Below, piece after piece: positions 51,051 through 60,250 of a DNA stretch of 64,000 nt (positions are counted from its first letter, which is position 1; the number at the start of each line of letters is the position of its first letter). The notes below the pieces were generated by a model. It did not search any database. It was not told the origin of the DNA and saw only the letters and a list, made by a program, of their open reading frames with translations. The stretch covers positions 1-64,000 of the forward strand of contig JBKGRZ010000007.1 in the NCBI GenBank assembly GCA_046518185.1. Direction: 5' to 3'. This DNA comes from Scandinavium vulneris_A (GTDB lineage: Bacteria > Pseudomonadota > Gammaproteobacteria > Enterobacterales > Enterobacteriaceae). The position numbers and the translations under genes were made by a program.

Positions 51051-51635
51051 TCAGTCACCCAGATATTGAATGGTGATGTGGTAGTTGAAAACGTGCTGCT
51101 CAATGCTGATCGGCTCGCGCTGACCTTTGCGTTGCAGGTAGGTGATGTCCGTCACCAGCTTGCCCTGGGCATTGCGGAGCTCACGTTTATCCCCGCGATC
51201 GGTCAGGGTCCAGCCCTTCGGTAACTGCGGCGTCCAGGCGCTAATCGGCCAGTGGCTGAGCATCACGTCGGCCAACACCTGGCTGGCGGGCGGCAGTTGC
51301 GGCACCACGATTGACTGTTCAGTATGGATGCCCTGGGCGTCATAGGTGACGAGGAACAGGCGAATGCCCACCGAAGAGAGCCCGGCCAGGGTCAGCTTTT
51401 TGTCATCGGCGTTGAGCATCACCAGCAGGGACTGGGTTTGACCGTGAAAAGTGCCGGTCAGCAACTGTTGGGAATTGACCGCAGGGGTAATGCCCGGCGG
51501 CGGGAGCGTTATCTGCGTGCCCGGTTGCAGCCACGCCTGTGGGCGACCGCTTTCATACGGCGCAGAATGACTACAGCCGGTGAGAGCCAGCACCGCCACG
51601 AGGGCGAGGCCATGCCAGAAGGTACGTATCATCAT
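51051..51635 (-). CDS. apeN: APE-cluster lipoprotein ApeN (DUF3261)
   Basis: 194 residues; lipobox ALTGCSHS with Cys21, so membrane-anchored after processing. The body is beta-rich and typical of the DUF3261 family found almost only in aryl polyene-type clusters. Located between the exporter and the synthase genes; probably works with ApeL and ApeM in moving the lipid-linked pigment to the outer membrane. Overlaps apeM by 4 bases. Confidence 0.82.
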   Translation of the reverse strand: MMIRTFWHGLALVAVLALTGCSHSAPYESGRPQAWLQPGTQITLPPPGITPAVNSQQLLTGTFHGQTQSLLVMLNADDKKLTLAGLSSVGIRLFLVTYDAQGIHTEQSIVVPQLPPASQVLADVMLSHWPISAWTPQLPKGWTLTDRGDKRELRNAQGKLVTDITYLQRKGQREPISIEQHVFNYHITIQYLGD

Positions 51636-53956
51636 TTTCGTTTTCTCTCTTTCTTGCCCGGCATCGCCAGCGGCGACAGCAGAAACGCGGTGAAAATGCC
51701 GCTGACCAGCACAATGCCGAAGCTACTGATCGCCTGGGTGGCGCTGAAGACCAGCATCCCCAGAGTGAGCAGGGTGGTCATCATCGCCAGAATAATCGCC
51801 AGCAGTGAGGTGAGCGGCGTGCCGCGCGGATTGCTGAAGAACAGGGTGTAGTTGATGCCAATCCCCAGCACCAGCACCAGCGCCAGCAATGAGAACAGGT
51901 TCAGCGCATGACCGCTGAACGACAGCGCCGCCAACCCGCAGCCGAGCGACAACAGCGACGGCACCAGGCTTATCAGCCCTTTGCGCCAGCCGAGCCGCAG
52001 CATTGCGCCGATGGCGATAACGATCAGCGCCACGCCGAGCAGGGCGGTTAATATCGTGCGGTATAACGCGAACAGGCTATCAAACGACGCTTTGCGATCG
52101 TTCCACGCCACGCCATCGGCCTGTTCCGCTAAGCGTTGCAGCGCCGCGCTGTCCTTCACCCCATCAACCGGGACCAGCACGCCGCTTTTCCCATCGGGCA
52201 GCGTGAGCCACAGCAGGCGCCAGCCTTCGCTGGCCGGACTTTTCAGCCAGGCCTCGACCGTCACCGGCATCGGATTCAGGTCAGGCGTCACCGCGTTCAG
52301 CCCGGCGCTTTGCAGGGCGGTCGCCACCGCAGGCGCGGCCTGTTTCAGCAGTGCTAAATCCTGCTCCTGGCGCTGCAAGGAGTTCAGCGGCAGGGTGCGG
52401 AACTGGGCGAACAGGCCCGTCTGGCGGGCTTTCTCCAGCTGTGGCGTAAAGGCTTCCAGCCGCTCCAGCGTCTGCTGGGCGGAATCGCCGTACACCACGA
52501 ACCATTTCTGATCGACGCTCTGCCCGGTCAGGGCGGTGATTTTTTTCTCCTGCGCCAGCAAATGCGGCGGCAGGGCTTGCAGTTGCGAAATATCATCATT
52601 CACCCGCAGCGTGGCGAGACCCGCCAGCGAGAACAGCGTCAGCGCCACCGGCAGGCCAACGGAGAGCTTTTTGTTGCGCCGCCACGCCGCCAGCCAGTGC
52701 AGCATCACGGTCATCAGCGGCACCGGGCGCACCGGCAGGCCGCGACACAGCCACGGATGCCAGAAAATCACCGTCAGGCATGAGGCGCTCAGACCCGCCG
52801 CGGCAAATACCGCCATCTGTCGAATGCCAGGGAACGGGGCCAGCATCAGCAGCAGATACGCCACCACGGTGGTCAGCAGCGCCAGCAGCAGGGCTCGGCG
52901 CACTTTGACCAGGCTTTGCCACGGGGTGGAGACCTCGCCGTGGACCATCCGTTCGGTCAGATAATAGAGGGTGTAGTCCGCCGAAATACCGATGATGCTC
53001 ATGCTCATCACCAGGGTCATGAGATGCAGTTCGCCGAACAGCAGCAGCGTGGCGACGGTGCCTGCCAGCGCGCCAACGCCGACGGACAGCAGGCACAGCA
53101 GCAGCGGGCGAATCGAGCGGAACACCAGCACAATCAGCAGGATGACGCCCAGCACGGTCGCCACCCCGAGCGTTGAGACATCGTGTTTCGCCTGCTGGCT
53201 GGCGTAATCGCTGTAGAACATCGTCCCGCGCGACAGGAGCTGCGCCTGCGGGAACTGGGCTTTGAGTTCAGCCTCCAGCCCCGCCAATTGGCTGACGCGC
53301 TGGTGGGTTTGCTGCATATCGAAGGACGCGCCGTTCACCTCGCCGTGCAGCAGATACCAGTAGTTACCCACGCTGTCCTCGGCGACCAGCCAGCCGTCCA
53401 TCAGCCGCAGCTTCTGTCCGTTCGCCGCCAGCGCCAGCTGCGAGCCACGCATCAGCATCAGCGGGTCGTTGCTCAGCTCTTTGCCGCTCACCCCGGAAAA
53501 CGCCGAGTACAGCTGGGATAAAATCCACTGTGCCTGCGCGTCACCGCCCTGTTGCAGACGGCTGCGGGTCGCGCTGTCAATCAACGCATTACGATGCTGG
53601 AAGAAGAAGGTGCCCCACGCCTGCTGGCTGGCCGCATCCATCGGGCCTTTGAGGTCGCTTAACGCGCCGGACTGCGCCAGCAGGGTCTGCCAGCGGCTGG
53701 CCACCGCCGGATCGGCGGTTTTACCCGGGCTGACCAGCCACACCACCTGGCGGTCGAGGCGCTGCATAAAGCCGTCGCTCAACGCCGGAGGAATGGCCCC
53801 CATACTTTGGGTTGGGAGCATCGCCAGCACGCTGCTGTTGATCCGCGCCCGCGGTAGCATCAGCGCCAGGGCGGTGAGCAGGACAAGGCACAGCCCCAGC
53901 CAGCCCCAGGCTGCACGACGGGCGCTAGTGGGCGGCAAAGCGTTGACGTTCATCAT
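51632..53956 (-). CDS. apeM: APE exporter ApeM (MMPL/RND family)
   Basis: 774 residues; two repeats of one helix, a large periplasmic loop and five or six helices, the MMPL/RND layout. SMSIIGISADYTLYYL and LVLGIGINYTLFF mark the fourth helix of each half, with acidic residue only in the first. Likely carries the aryl polyene lipid from the inner membrane. Overlaps apeL by 32 bases. Confidence 0.87.
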   Translation of the reverse strand: MMNVNALPPTSARRAAWGWLGLCLVLLTALALMLPRARINSSVLAMLPTQSMGAIPPALSDGFMQRLDRQVVWLVSPGKTADPAVASRWQTLLAQSGALSDLKGPMDAASQQAWGTFFFQHRNALIDSATRSRLQQGGDAQAQWILSQLYSAFSGVSGKELSNDPLMLMRGSQLALAANGQKLRLMDGWLVAEDSVGNYWYLLHGEVNGASFDMQQTHQRVSQLAGLEAELKAQFPQAQLLSRGTMFYSDYASQQAKHDVSTLGVATVLGVILLIVLVFRSIRPLLLCLLSVGVGALAGTVATLLLFGELHLMTLVMSMSIIGISADYTLYYLTERMVHGEVSTPWQSLVKVRRALLLALLTTVVAYLLLMLAPFPGIRQMAVFAAAGLSASCLTVIFWHPWLCRGLPVRPVPLMTVMLHWLAAWRRNKKLSVGLPVALTLFSLAGLATLRVNDDISQLQALPPHLLAQEKKITALTGQSVDQKWFVVYGDSAQQTLERLEAFTPQLEKARQTGLFAQFRTLPLNSLQRQEQDLALLKQAAPAVATALQSAGLNAVTPDLNPMPVTVEAWLKSPASEGWRLLWLTLPDGKSGVLVPVDGVKDSAALQRLAEQADGVAWNDRKASFDSLFALYRTILTALLGVALIVIAIGAMLRLGWRKGLISLVPSLLSLGCGLAALSFSGHALNLFSLLALVLVLGIGINYTLFFSNPRGTPLTSLLAIILAMMTTLLTLGMLVFSATQAISSFGIVLVSGIFTAFLLSPLAMPGKKERKRK

Positions 53957-54530
53957 CGGTCAAAGTGGCCGGGGTCAGGCGCTGGTTGGTCAGGGTAATA
54001 TCCGTGCGATCGCCCTGTTTATCGTTCAACTGGATGGTTTCCAGATACGTTTTCCCGCCGAGATCGATAGAGGTGAAAATCTTATCCAGCGGGGTAGTGA
54101 TTGGCGTCAGCTTCAGCGTCCAGCGGTCGTTGCCCTGGTCCTGGAAATCAATGCGGAAGTTCTGCTCCAGCACCTTGCGGTCGGCCTGGAATAGCGCCCG
54201 CAGCAGATGGTTAAACTGGAACATCTGCGGATTGTTGTCGGCGGTGAGGGTCTGCGGCGGCTGACCGTTGATGATTTGCACCATCCGCGAATCGTCGAGC
54301 ATCAGACGCATCGGGAACGGCGCGGTCTGATCCCACAGCAGCCCGGTATCGCGGGCAATCAGCATTTCGCCCTGCGAGCGCAGCGGCTGCGGCATGGCTT
54401 TGATGGTGCGGGTCTGCTCGAAATGCGCCCGCACCAGCGGCTGTTCGGTAAAGCGCTGCTGCAATTGATCCAGGGTGACGGCGTGCGCCAGCGGGGCCAG
54501 CAGCAGGACCACAAGCGGCCACAGTTTCAT
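53925..54530 (-). CDS. apeL: APE LolA-like periplasmic carrier ApeL
   Basis: 201 residues, signal peptide MKLWPLVVLLLAPLAHA, then an 11-strand LolA-type half-barrel pattern (FEQTRTIKAMPQPLRSQGEML, GLLWDQTAPFPMRL). LolA ferries lipoproteins; here the relative probably shields the APE lipid across the periplasm. Overlaps both neighbours. Confidence 0.85.
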   Translation of the reverse strand: MKLWPLVVLLLAPLAHAVTLDQLQQRFTEQPLVRAHFEQTRTIKAMPQPLRSQGEMLIARDTGLLWDQTAPFPMRLMLDDSRMVQIINGQPPQTLTADNNPQMFQFNHLLRALFQADRKVLEQNFRIDFQDQGNDRWTLKLTPITTPLDKIFTSIDLGGKTYLETIQLNDKQGDRTDITLTNQRLTPATLTDDERQRFAAH

Positions 54531-54949
54531 GCGTTTACTCCCATGCGTTCAAATAAAACCGGCGGGCTGACGAAGCACAGTTCTTTGGTTTTCTCGTCCA
54601 CCGCCACCTGAATGGTGTAGCCGGTGGTGGTGCGCTTCCCGCTGGCGGCGTCGAAAATTTCGTAGCCGATGCGCAGACGGTTTTCGTACTCTTCCAGCCT
54701 GGCGCGCACGCGAATGGTCTGCTCGAAGGTGACCACGTCGCGGTACTTCACGCGGGTATCGACCACCGGCCAGACGTAGCCGGATGCCTTCATCTGGCGA
54801 TAGCCATAGTTGAACTGATTGAGCAACGCCTCGCGGGCGATTTCGAAATAACGGAAGTAGTTCCCGTGCCACACCACGCCCATCAAATCGACGTCGTGAA
54901 AGGGTACGGTCAGTTCTATCTCGGTGGTAAAGCGGGGATCGTTGAGCAC
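54527..54949 (-). CDS. apeK: APE acyl thioesterase ApeK
   Basis: 140 residues of the 4-hydroxybenzoyl-CoA thioesterase hotdog family: VPFHDVDLMGVVWHGNYFRYFE with the catalytic Asp. It would release or proofread ACP-bound acyl chains. Three bases after the ApeJ gene stop. Confidence 0.87.
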   Translation of the reverse strand: MLNDPRFTTEIELTVPFHDVDLMGVVWHGNYFRYFEIAREALLNQFNYGYRQMKASGYVWPVVDTRVKYRDVVTFEQTIRVRARLEEYENRLRIGYEIFDAASGKRTTTGYTIQVAVDEKTKELCFVSPPVLFERMGVNA

Positions 54950-54952
54950 CCG

Positions 54953-56632
54953 TTACTCCTTCTCAGTCGCGTCCGGCAGTCGCCAGAAATCAAAAAAGTT
55001 AAACCAGTCGAGCGGCGACAGCAGGGCGTAATGCTCCAGCCGCTGCGCGTAACGATCGACGGTGGTCTGCAATGCCTGCTGACGCTCGCCGCGCGGTAAC
55101 AACAGCGGGTCGGCGAAGGGTTCACAGTGGACCTGCAATTTGCCCTGCTGTTTCAGGGCGAAAATCATCAGCACCGGGCATTTCAGCACCGAGGCCAGGA
55201 TAAACGGTCCCTGTGGGAACGGCGCGGGGGAGCCCATAAAATCGCTCCAGATAACGCGCCAGTCGCCGCCGCGCTGCGGATTAACCGCAATGCGATCGCC
55301 GACGATCGCCACCCACTCGCCCCGATCGAGCTTGTCTTTCAGCAGCATTGCGGTATCGGGGCCCACGTCGGTGACGGAAATAAGATTGATGCCCGACTGC
55401 GGGGCGTTTTCTTCCATCACCTGCTTGAAGCGCTGGGCGTTGTCGTTGAATACCAACGCGTTAATGGTGCGGGTCGACAACGCCCGACAGGCTTCGACAT
55501 CACCCAGATGCGAGGCCAGCAGCAGCTTGCCCTGCGGGGCCGACATATCCAGCGCGGCCTGCGCCCCGGGGGCAAAAACGATATCGCGGCCCGGTTTCAG
55601 TTCCCCGCGCCAGCTGGCAATTTTGTCGAGGATCGCGTGGCCGAACCCCATAAAATGATGAAAGCTGTTGAAGCGTTTGGGCGGCGGCAAATTGCGCGCC
55701 GCCAGCTCTTTTTTCGCTCGGGCAATCCACTGCTGCGAGGCGCGACGCGGTTCGCGGGCGGTGAGCCAGAACACCGCGATCACCGGCCACAGCAGCAGGG
55801 AGAACGCGCCGCGACCGAACGTTTTCCACACCCAAATCATCAGCCGCATTCCCCACAGCCCTTTGGCTTCCGGCTGTTTCGCCCAGTGCTGGCGACGACG
55901 GCGGAACAGCAGCGACGGGATGCGTGGCAACATGCCGAAGAACAGCCGGGTGTGCATCCCCGAGATGCGCAGGTTGTCTTTCAGGGCATCAAAATGCGAC
56001 AGGCCATCCGGCGGATAGGTCACGCGGGTCGGCACAAAATAGCTGGGAGTGCCCTGCCAGTAGAGGCGCACCATGACCTCGGTGTCGAAGTCCATCCGCT
56101 GGCCGAGCGCCACCTGCTGCGCGAGTTGCAGGGTGGGGGCCACCGGGTAGACGCGAAACCCGCACATGCTGTCTTTCAGCTGGAGAGACAGCGTCTCAAT
56201 CCATACCCAGACGTGGGTCACATAGCGACCGTACAGACGCGAGCGCGGCACTGAATCGTCGTAAATCGGCTGGCCGGAAATCAGCGCCTGCGGGTGCTTT
56301 TCCGCCAACGTTAACAGGCGCGGGATATCTTCAATCGCGTGCTGGCCGTCGGCGTCAACCTGCACCGCGTGGCTGAAACCGGCGCGCTGCGCCTCTGCCA
56401 GACCCCGGATCACCGCCGCACCTTTGCCCGCATTCTGTGCCAGCCGCAGCAGGGTCACGTTTTCATGGGTGGCGGCGAGAGCGTCCAGCGTGGTGCGGGT
56501 GGCATCATCGCTGCCGTCATCCACCACAATGCACGGCATCCGGAAGGCGGACAGCCGGGCAAGCACGCTCCCCATCATCGGGCCGTGGTTGTAGCAGGGG
56601 ATCAGAATGCAGGGGCGGAAGGTTACTGACAT
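54953..56632 (-). CDS. apeJ: APE glycosyltransferase-acyltransferase fusion ApeJ
   Basis: 559 residues. Residues 1-230: GT2 glycosyltransferase (CILIPCYNHGPMMGSVL, VVDDGSDDATR, VQVDADGQH). A membrane segment near 275-300, then from about 310 an LpxL/HtrB-like acyltransferase domain (LLASHLGDVEACRAL with the His-x4-Asp/Glu motif). The two-domain fusion is characteristic of APE clusters and is believed to build the lipid anchor of the pigment. Overlaps apeI by 10 bases. Confidence 0.87.
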   Translation of the reverse strand: MSVTFRPCILIPCYNHGPMMGSVLARLSAFRMPCIVVDDGSDDATRTTLDALAATHENVTLLRLAQNAGKGAAVIRGLAEAQRAGFSHAVQVDADGQHAIEDIPRLLTLAEKHPQALISGQPIYDDSVPRSRLYGRYVTHVWVWIETLSLQLKDSMCGFRVYPVAPTLQLAQQVALGQRMDFDTEVMVRLYWQGTPSYFVPTRVTYPPDGLSHFDALKDNLRISGMHTRLFFGMLPRIPSLLFRRRRQHWAKQPEAKGLWGMRLMIWVWKTFGRGAFSLLLWPVIAVFWLTAREPRRASQQWIARAKKELAARNLPPPKRFNSFHHFMGFGHAILDKIASWRGELKPGRDIVFAPGAQAALDMSAPQGKLLLASHLGDVEACRALSTRTINALVFNDNAQRFKQVMEENAPQSGINLISVTDVGPDTAMLLKDKLDRGEWVAIVGDRIAVNPQRGGDWRVIWSDFMGSPAPFPQGPFILASVLKCPVLMIFALKQQGKLQVHCEPFADPLLLPRGERQQALQTTVDRYAQRLEHYALLSPLDWFNFFDFWRLPDATEKE

Positions 56633-56976
56633 AACCGAATTTTTCCGCTGCTCGCCGTGTGGCGTTCGTCGCCGTCGTGGCGCTGATAGCTGAAGGTCAG
56701 CAGCTGTTTGTCCACCTGCCAGGCCAGTTCCAGGGTGACGGTAGTTTCCGGCAGCAGCGGAGCCTGAAACTTCACGTTCTGAATGCTGTGAAAACGAAAG
56801 CCGGGGGCCAGTAGGGTGGTGGCATAGTGCATTACCCAGTCGAGCTGCGCCACGCCGGGCAACAGCGGCTGCACGTCAAAATGGCCCTGGAACCAGAACA
56901 GGTCGGGATCCAGATGCAGCACGATCGACAGCACCTGCGGCGCGGGCTGATGGCGCTCAATTTCACGAGGCTTCAC
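56623..56976 (-). CDS. apeI: APE hotdog dehydratase ApeI
   Basis: 117 residues, FabZ-like: LHLDPDLFWFQGHFDVQPLLPGVAQLDW has the catalytic His (GHF) and the PGV turn. Partner of ApeP in known systems. Starts within the last four bases of apeH. Confidence 0.85.
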   Translation of the reverse strand: MKPREIERHQPAPQVLSIVLHLDPDLFWFQGHFDVQPLLPGVAQLDWVMHYATTLLAPGFRFHSIQNVKFQAPLLPETTVTLELAWQVDKQLLTFSYQRHDGDERHTASSGKIRLCQ

Positions 56977-58325
56977 GAAAATAACTCCTGCAGTTGGGCG
57001 TAGACGCGCTTGTTCATGCTGTTGACCGGGATTTCATCGAGTACCCGCCAGTAGCGCGGTACGGCGACCGATTCCAGCCACGGCATCAGCGCCAGACGCC
57101 AGGCCTGCTCTTGCGCTTTCCCGCCGCTGGCCTCCCACTGCTGGCGTGCGCTTTCGCTCAGCACCAGCACCACGCCGATCCCCTGGCGACCGCCGCGTGA
57201 TACCGGCAGGGCGGCGGCATCCTGGATGCCTTCCAGCGCCATCAGGCGTTGTTCAATCTCGCTTAAGGACACGCGTTTTTCTTCAATTTTGACCACCCGC
57301 CCCCGGCGACCCGCGAGGCGGAAACCGTCGTCGACCAGCTCAATCATGTCGTCCAGCAACAATCCTTGATCATCGTTCAGCAATGGCGACAGCAAGCGCC
57401 ACTCGTCGTCTTCGGCGCGCAGCGTCACGCCCGGGAACAGCTGCCAGGAGGTGCCATTGTCGATACGCTGTCGCCAGGCGATGACCCCGGTTTCGGTACT
57501 GCCATAGATTTCATCGAGCCAGACGTTGAGCCAGCTCTGGGTCTCTTTCACCTCTTTCCACGGCAGCATTCCGCCTGCGGAGAGAAGCATGCTGACCGGC
57601 GGCGGGGTGAGATTCGCGTCCAGGCGCTTGAGAAATGCCGGGCTGCTGATGAACACATAGCGGTGCTCAGCAGGCAGGGCGCTGAGCTGCTCGGCGTAAT
57701 AGAGCATCGACGCGTGCAGCGGCAGCCCGCAGGCCATCGGTAAAAAGATGCGGAAGGTCAGGCCGTACAGATGCTGCGGTACTACGGAAGCCACGACCCG
57801 GCAGCCGTCGAGGCGCTGCTCAAAGCGGGTATGCAGCATCTGCGCTTCCGCGTCGAGCAGGGCTATCGGCTTGATGATTTTTTTCGGCTGGCCGGTGGAG
57901 CCGGAGGTGAACAGTTCGATAACGCTGTCGGCGGCAATCGGTGGCAGGGTAATGTCGTGCCCGTGCGTCGAGGCGGACCCGGCGCTGACCACGATCTGCG
58001 GGCCAGCGCAGTCGAGCGACGCTTCACTCAGAATGCCGTCGAATAAGTCCTGCTGTTCGTTGAGCACCGAGGCGCGGCAATGACCGGGGATGACCGGAAT
58101 TTTGCCCGCATGCAGCGTGGCCAGCAGCGCCACGATAAACAGATAGCTGTTTTCAAAACACAGCGCCCACCGCGTGCCGGGCTGAGTGTGTAACGCCTGC
58201 ATCAGGGTGACGACGTCATGGCGTAGCTCACCGAGCTGCCATTCACGCGTGCCGAGCCAGGCGATGCAGGTCTCGTCCGGGCGGGTTGGATTCAGCCACT
58301 GCGACAGCGGAAGGGGGTGTTTCAT
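56973..58325 (-). CDS. apeH: APE starter acyl-ACP ligase ApeH (AMP-binding)
   Basis: 450 residues from ATG 58325 (MKHPLPLSQWLNP); the 33 upstream codons overlap apeG and are rejected. ANL-family adenylation motifs ELFTSGSTGQPKKI (P-loop), DEIYGSTETGV and the C-terminal Lys region (NSMNKRVYAQL). In characterised APE pathways ApeH loads 4-hydroxybenzoate from chorismate lyase onto the carrier protein, so no ammonia-lyase gene is needed. Confidence 0.9.
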   Translation of the reverse strand: MKHPLPLSQWLNPTRPDETCIAWLGTREWQLGELRHDVVTLMQALHTQPGTRWALCFENSYLFIVALLATLHAGKIPVIPGHCRASVLNEQQDLFDGILSEASLDCAGPQIVVSAGSASTHGHDITLPPIAADSVIELFTSGSTGQPKKIIKPIALLDAEAQMLHTRFEQRLDGCRVVASVVPQHLYGLTFRIFLPMACGLPLHASMLYYAEQLSALPAEHRYVFISSPAFLKRLDANLTPPPVSMLLSAGGMLPWKEVKETQSWLNVWLDEIYGSTETGVIAWRQRIDNGTSWQLFPGVTLRAEDDEWRLLSPLLNDDQGLLLDDMIELVDDGFRLAGRRGRVVKIEEKRVSLSEIEQRLMALEGIQDAAALPVSRGGRQGIGVVLVLSESARQQWEASGGKAQEQAWRLALMPWLESVAVPRYWRVLDEIPVNSMNKRVYAQLQELFS

Positions 58326-58903
58326 GGTTGTTCTCTTTTCATCAAACGTCGGCGAACCAGCCATTCTCCGGCCATCAGACTGCCCATCAGCAGGTAGGCA
58401 ATCACGCCGTTCCAGGCGGTCCACAGCCGCATGTCACCTTGCAGCGCGGTGAAGAGGGCTATCGTGCCGTTCACGATAAAAAACAGGCACCAGATGCGGG
58501 TCACCTGCCGGGTATAGCGCACGCCTTGCGGGGGCAGATTGGGCTCGTGCAGCCGCGCCAGACGTTCAACCAGCGGCATCGCGCTCCACAAAGAGCCGCC
58601 GAACACCGCCAGCATCACCGCGTTCACCACCACCGGATAGAACAGCAACAGCTGGTGCGCTTTCAGCAAGGCGCTGGCGGCGCACAGGGCAATCCCGGCC
58701 AGGGCCACGATTTGCAGCACCCGGCGCATCGGCCCGGCCTGTTTGCGCACCTGGAACAGACGTGCCAGCAACAGCAGCGCCATCAGCGGTAATAGCCAGT
58801 GCAGGCCGTTGTGAGCCAGACCAAAGCCGACCAGCAGAGGCCAGGCCAGCACAATCGCGCCCGTCGCCAGCCGGAGTAACGGCTGCGAGCCTAAGCCGCG
58901 CAT
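58322..58903 (-). CDS. apeG: APE-cluster inner membrane protein ApeG (COG4648)
   Basis: 193 residues with about five membrane helices (LRLATGAIVLAWPLLVGFGL, WLLPLMALLLLARLF, VLQIVALAGIALCAASALL, LFYPVVVNAVMLAVFGGSLW, TRIWCLFFIVNGTIALFTAL). Family is found in APE clusters; exact role not known. Overlaps apeH by 4 bases. Confidence 0.82.
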   Translation of the reverse strand: MRGLGSQPLLRLATGAIVLAWPLLVGFGLAHNGLHWLLPLMALLLLARLFQVRKQAGPMRRVLQIVALAGIALCAASALLKAHQLLLFYPVVVNAVMLAVFGGSLWSAMPLVERLARLHEPNLPPQGVRYTRQVTRIWCLFFIVNGTIALFTALQGDMRLWTAWNGVIAYLLMGSLMAGEWLVRRRLMKREQP

Positions 58904-58908
58904 TCGGG

Positions 58909-59160
58909 TTACTCGTCGTGCAGCAGACGGCTTACGGCATCGACCACATCCTGAACGGTGCGGACCGACTTAAACTCATCAGGCTTAATTTTCTTACCGG
59001 TTTTTTTCTGCAGGTGGACCACCATATCGACGGCGTCGATGCTGTCCAGCTCCAGGTCTTCGTACAGGCGGGACTCAGGCTTGATGTCCTGAGGATCGAG
59101 TTCAAACAGTTTGTGCAGAAGCTCGCTCACTTCCTGATAAATCGTTTCTTGTTCAGTCAT
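58909..59160 (-). CDS. apeF: APE acyl carrier protein ApeF
   Basis: 83 residues from ATG 59160 (MTEQETIYQEV); the phosphopantetheine serine lies in LYEDLELDSIDAVDMV. One of two carrier proteins of the cluster, holding the growing polyene chain. The upstream extension overlaps the next gene and lacks similarity. Confidence 0.92.
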   Translation of the reverse strand: MTEQETIYQEVSELLHKLFELDPQDIKPESRLYEDLELDSIDAVDMVVHLQKKTGKKIKPDEFKSVRTVQDVVDAVSRLLHDE

Positions 59161-59173
59161 AACGGACTCGTCT

Positions 59174-59434
59174 TCACGCACGTTGCGCGTTAATAAAGGA
59201 CGCCAGTGTGGCGACGGAATAGAAATGCTGGCGCATCTCTTCGCTTTCTGCTGAAAGCACCACGCCGTACTGATTTTTTACCGCCAGCCCCAGCTCCAGC
59301 GCGTCGATGGAATCCAGGCCTAAGCCATCGCCAAAGAGAGGGGCATCGGTGTCGATATCATCCGCTGACAGCTCATCAAGATTCAGGGTCTGAATGATGA
59401 GGTTTTTTATTTCAAGATAGAGGGCTTGCATCAT
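59174..59434 (-). CDS. apeE: APE acyl carrier protein ApeE
   Basis: 86 residues (or 85 from the second Met); attachment serine in GDGLGLDSIDALELGL. Acidic helical carrier protein. In studied systems ApeE is the main carrier for chain elongation. Confidence 0.92.
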   Translation of the reverse strand: MMQALYLEIKNLIIQTLNLDELSADDIDTDAPLFGDGLGLDSIDALELGLAVKNQYGVVLSAESEEMRQHFYSVATLASFINAQRA

Positions 59435-59464
59435 TAATTCCTGCCAAATATAGGTCTTTCCCGG

Positions 59465-60250
59465 TTAGCTTTCCGGGTTGGTCTGCTGCAATTGAGACAA
59501 AAACAGGCGGTTGAGCTGCCGGGCAGCCAGGGCTGGTTCTTGTAAGTTTGCATCATAAAAGTCGGCGATGGCGAGACGCTCGCCTACATTCACGTCGAAT
59601 ATGGGTTTCACCGGCGGCACATCATACCACTTGCTCTGTTTATCAAGCATGCGTTGACTGCAATGGATAGTCACAATTCGGACGTCGCTTGCGCAACGCA
59701 CGGCAATATTCGCCGCCCCGCGCTGGAGCGTCATCGGCTCACCGACGCGCGTGCGGGTGCCTTCCGGGAAAATCAAAATCGTGTCGCCGCGTGCCAGTCG
59801 CTGCTGACAGGCGGGCAGCAGGCTGTCGGCCTGGCTGTTAATCAAATAATCCGCGCTGCGAATAACGCCGCTGACAAACGGATTCTTCAGTAAGGCACTT
59901 TTCACCATGCAGTCGGTGTCGGGCATCACGGAGGCCAATAGTACGTAGTCGAGCAGTGACGGGTGATTGGCGATCACCAGGCAGCCGCGCTCCTGGCGCA
60001 AAATGTCTTTGCCGTGAAAACGGTAATCGAGCACGCCCATCACTTTCGTCACCCACAGGAAAAAACGAAAGCTGGTGGCAATGCTGCGTCGGGCGAGGCT
60101 GCGGCGGCGCGCAGGTTGACGCACAAACACTAACAGGATGTTAAACCAGATAAGCGACAGCAGCAGGCCGCCGAGGCCGAACAGCGAAAAGCAGAATCCG
60201 GTGGCGAAAATACGCCACAGGCGATTCAGGCGTGAACTGACGGTTTTCAT
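59465..60250 (-). CDS. apeD: APE 1-acylglycerol-phosphate-type acyltransferase ApeD
   Basis: 261 residues from MKTVSSRLNRLWR. PlsC motifs: ANHPSLLDY (HxxxxD) and IFPEGTRTRVGEP, after an N-terminal membrane helix. Likely attaches the polyene or a fatty acid to a glycerophospholipid anchor. Overlaps apeC by 4 bases. Confidence 0.87.
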   Translation of the reverse strand: MKTVSSRLNRLWRIFATGFCFSLFGLGGLLLSLIWFNILLVFVRQPARRRSLARRSIATSFRFFLWVTKVMGVLDYRFHGKDILRQERGCLVIANHPSLLDYVLLASVMPDTDCMVKSALLKNPFVSGVIRSADYLINSQADSLLPACQQRLARGDTILIFPEGTRTRVGEPMTLQRGAANIAVRCASDVRIVTIHCSQRMLDKQSKWYDVPPVKPIFDVNVGERLAIADFYDANLQEPALAARQLNRLFLSQLQQTNPES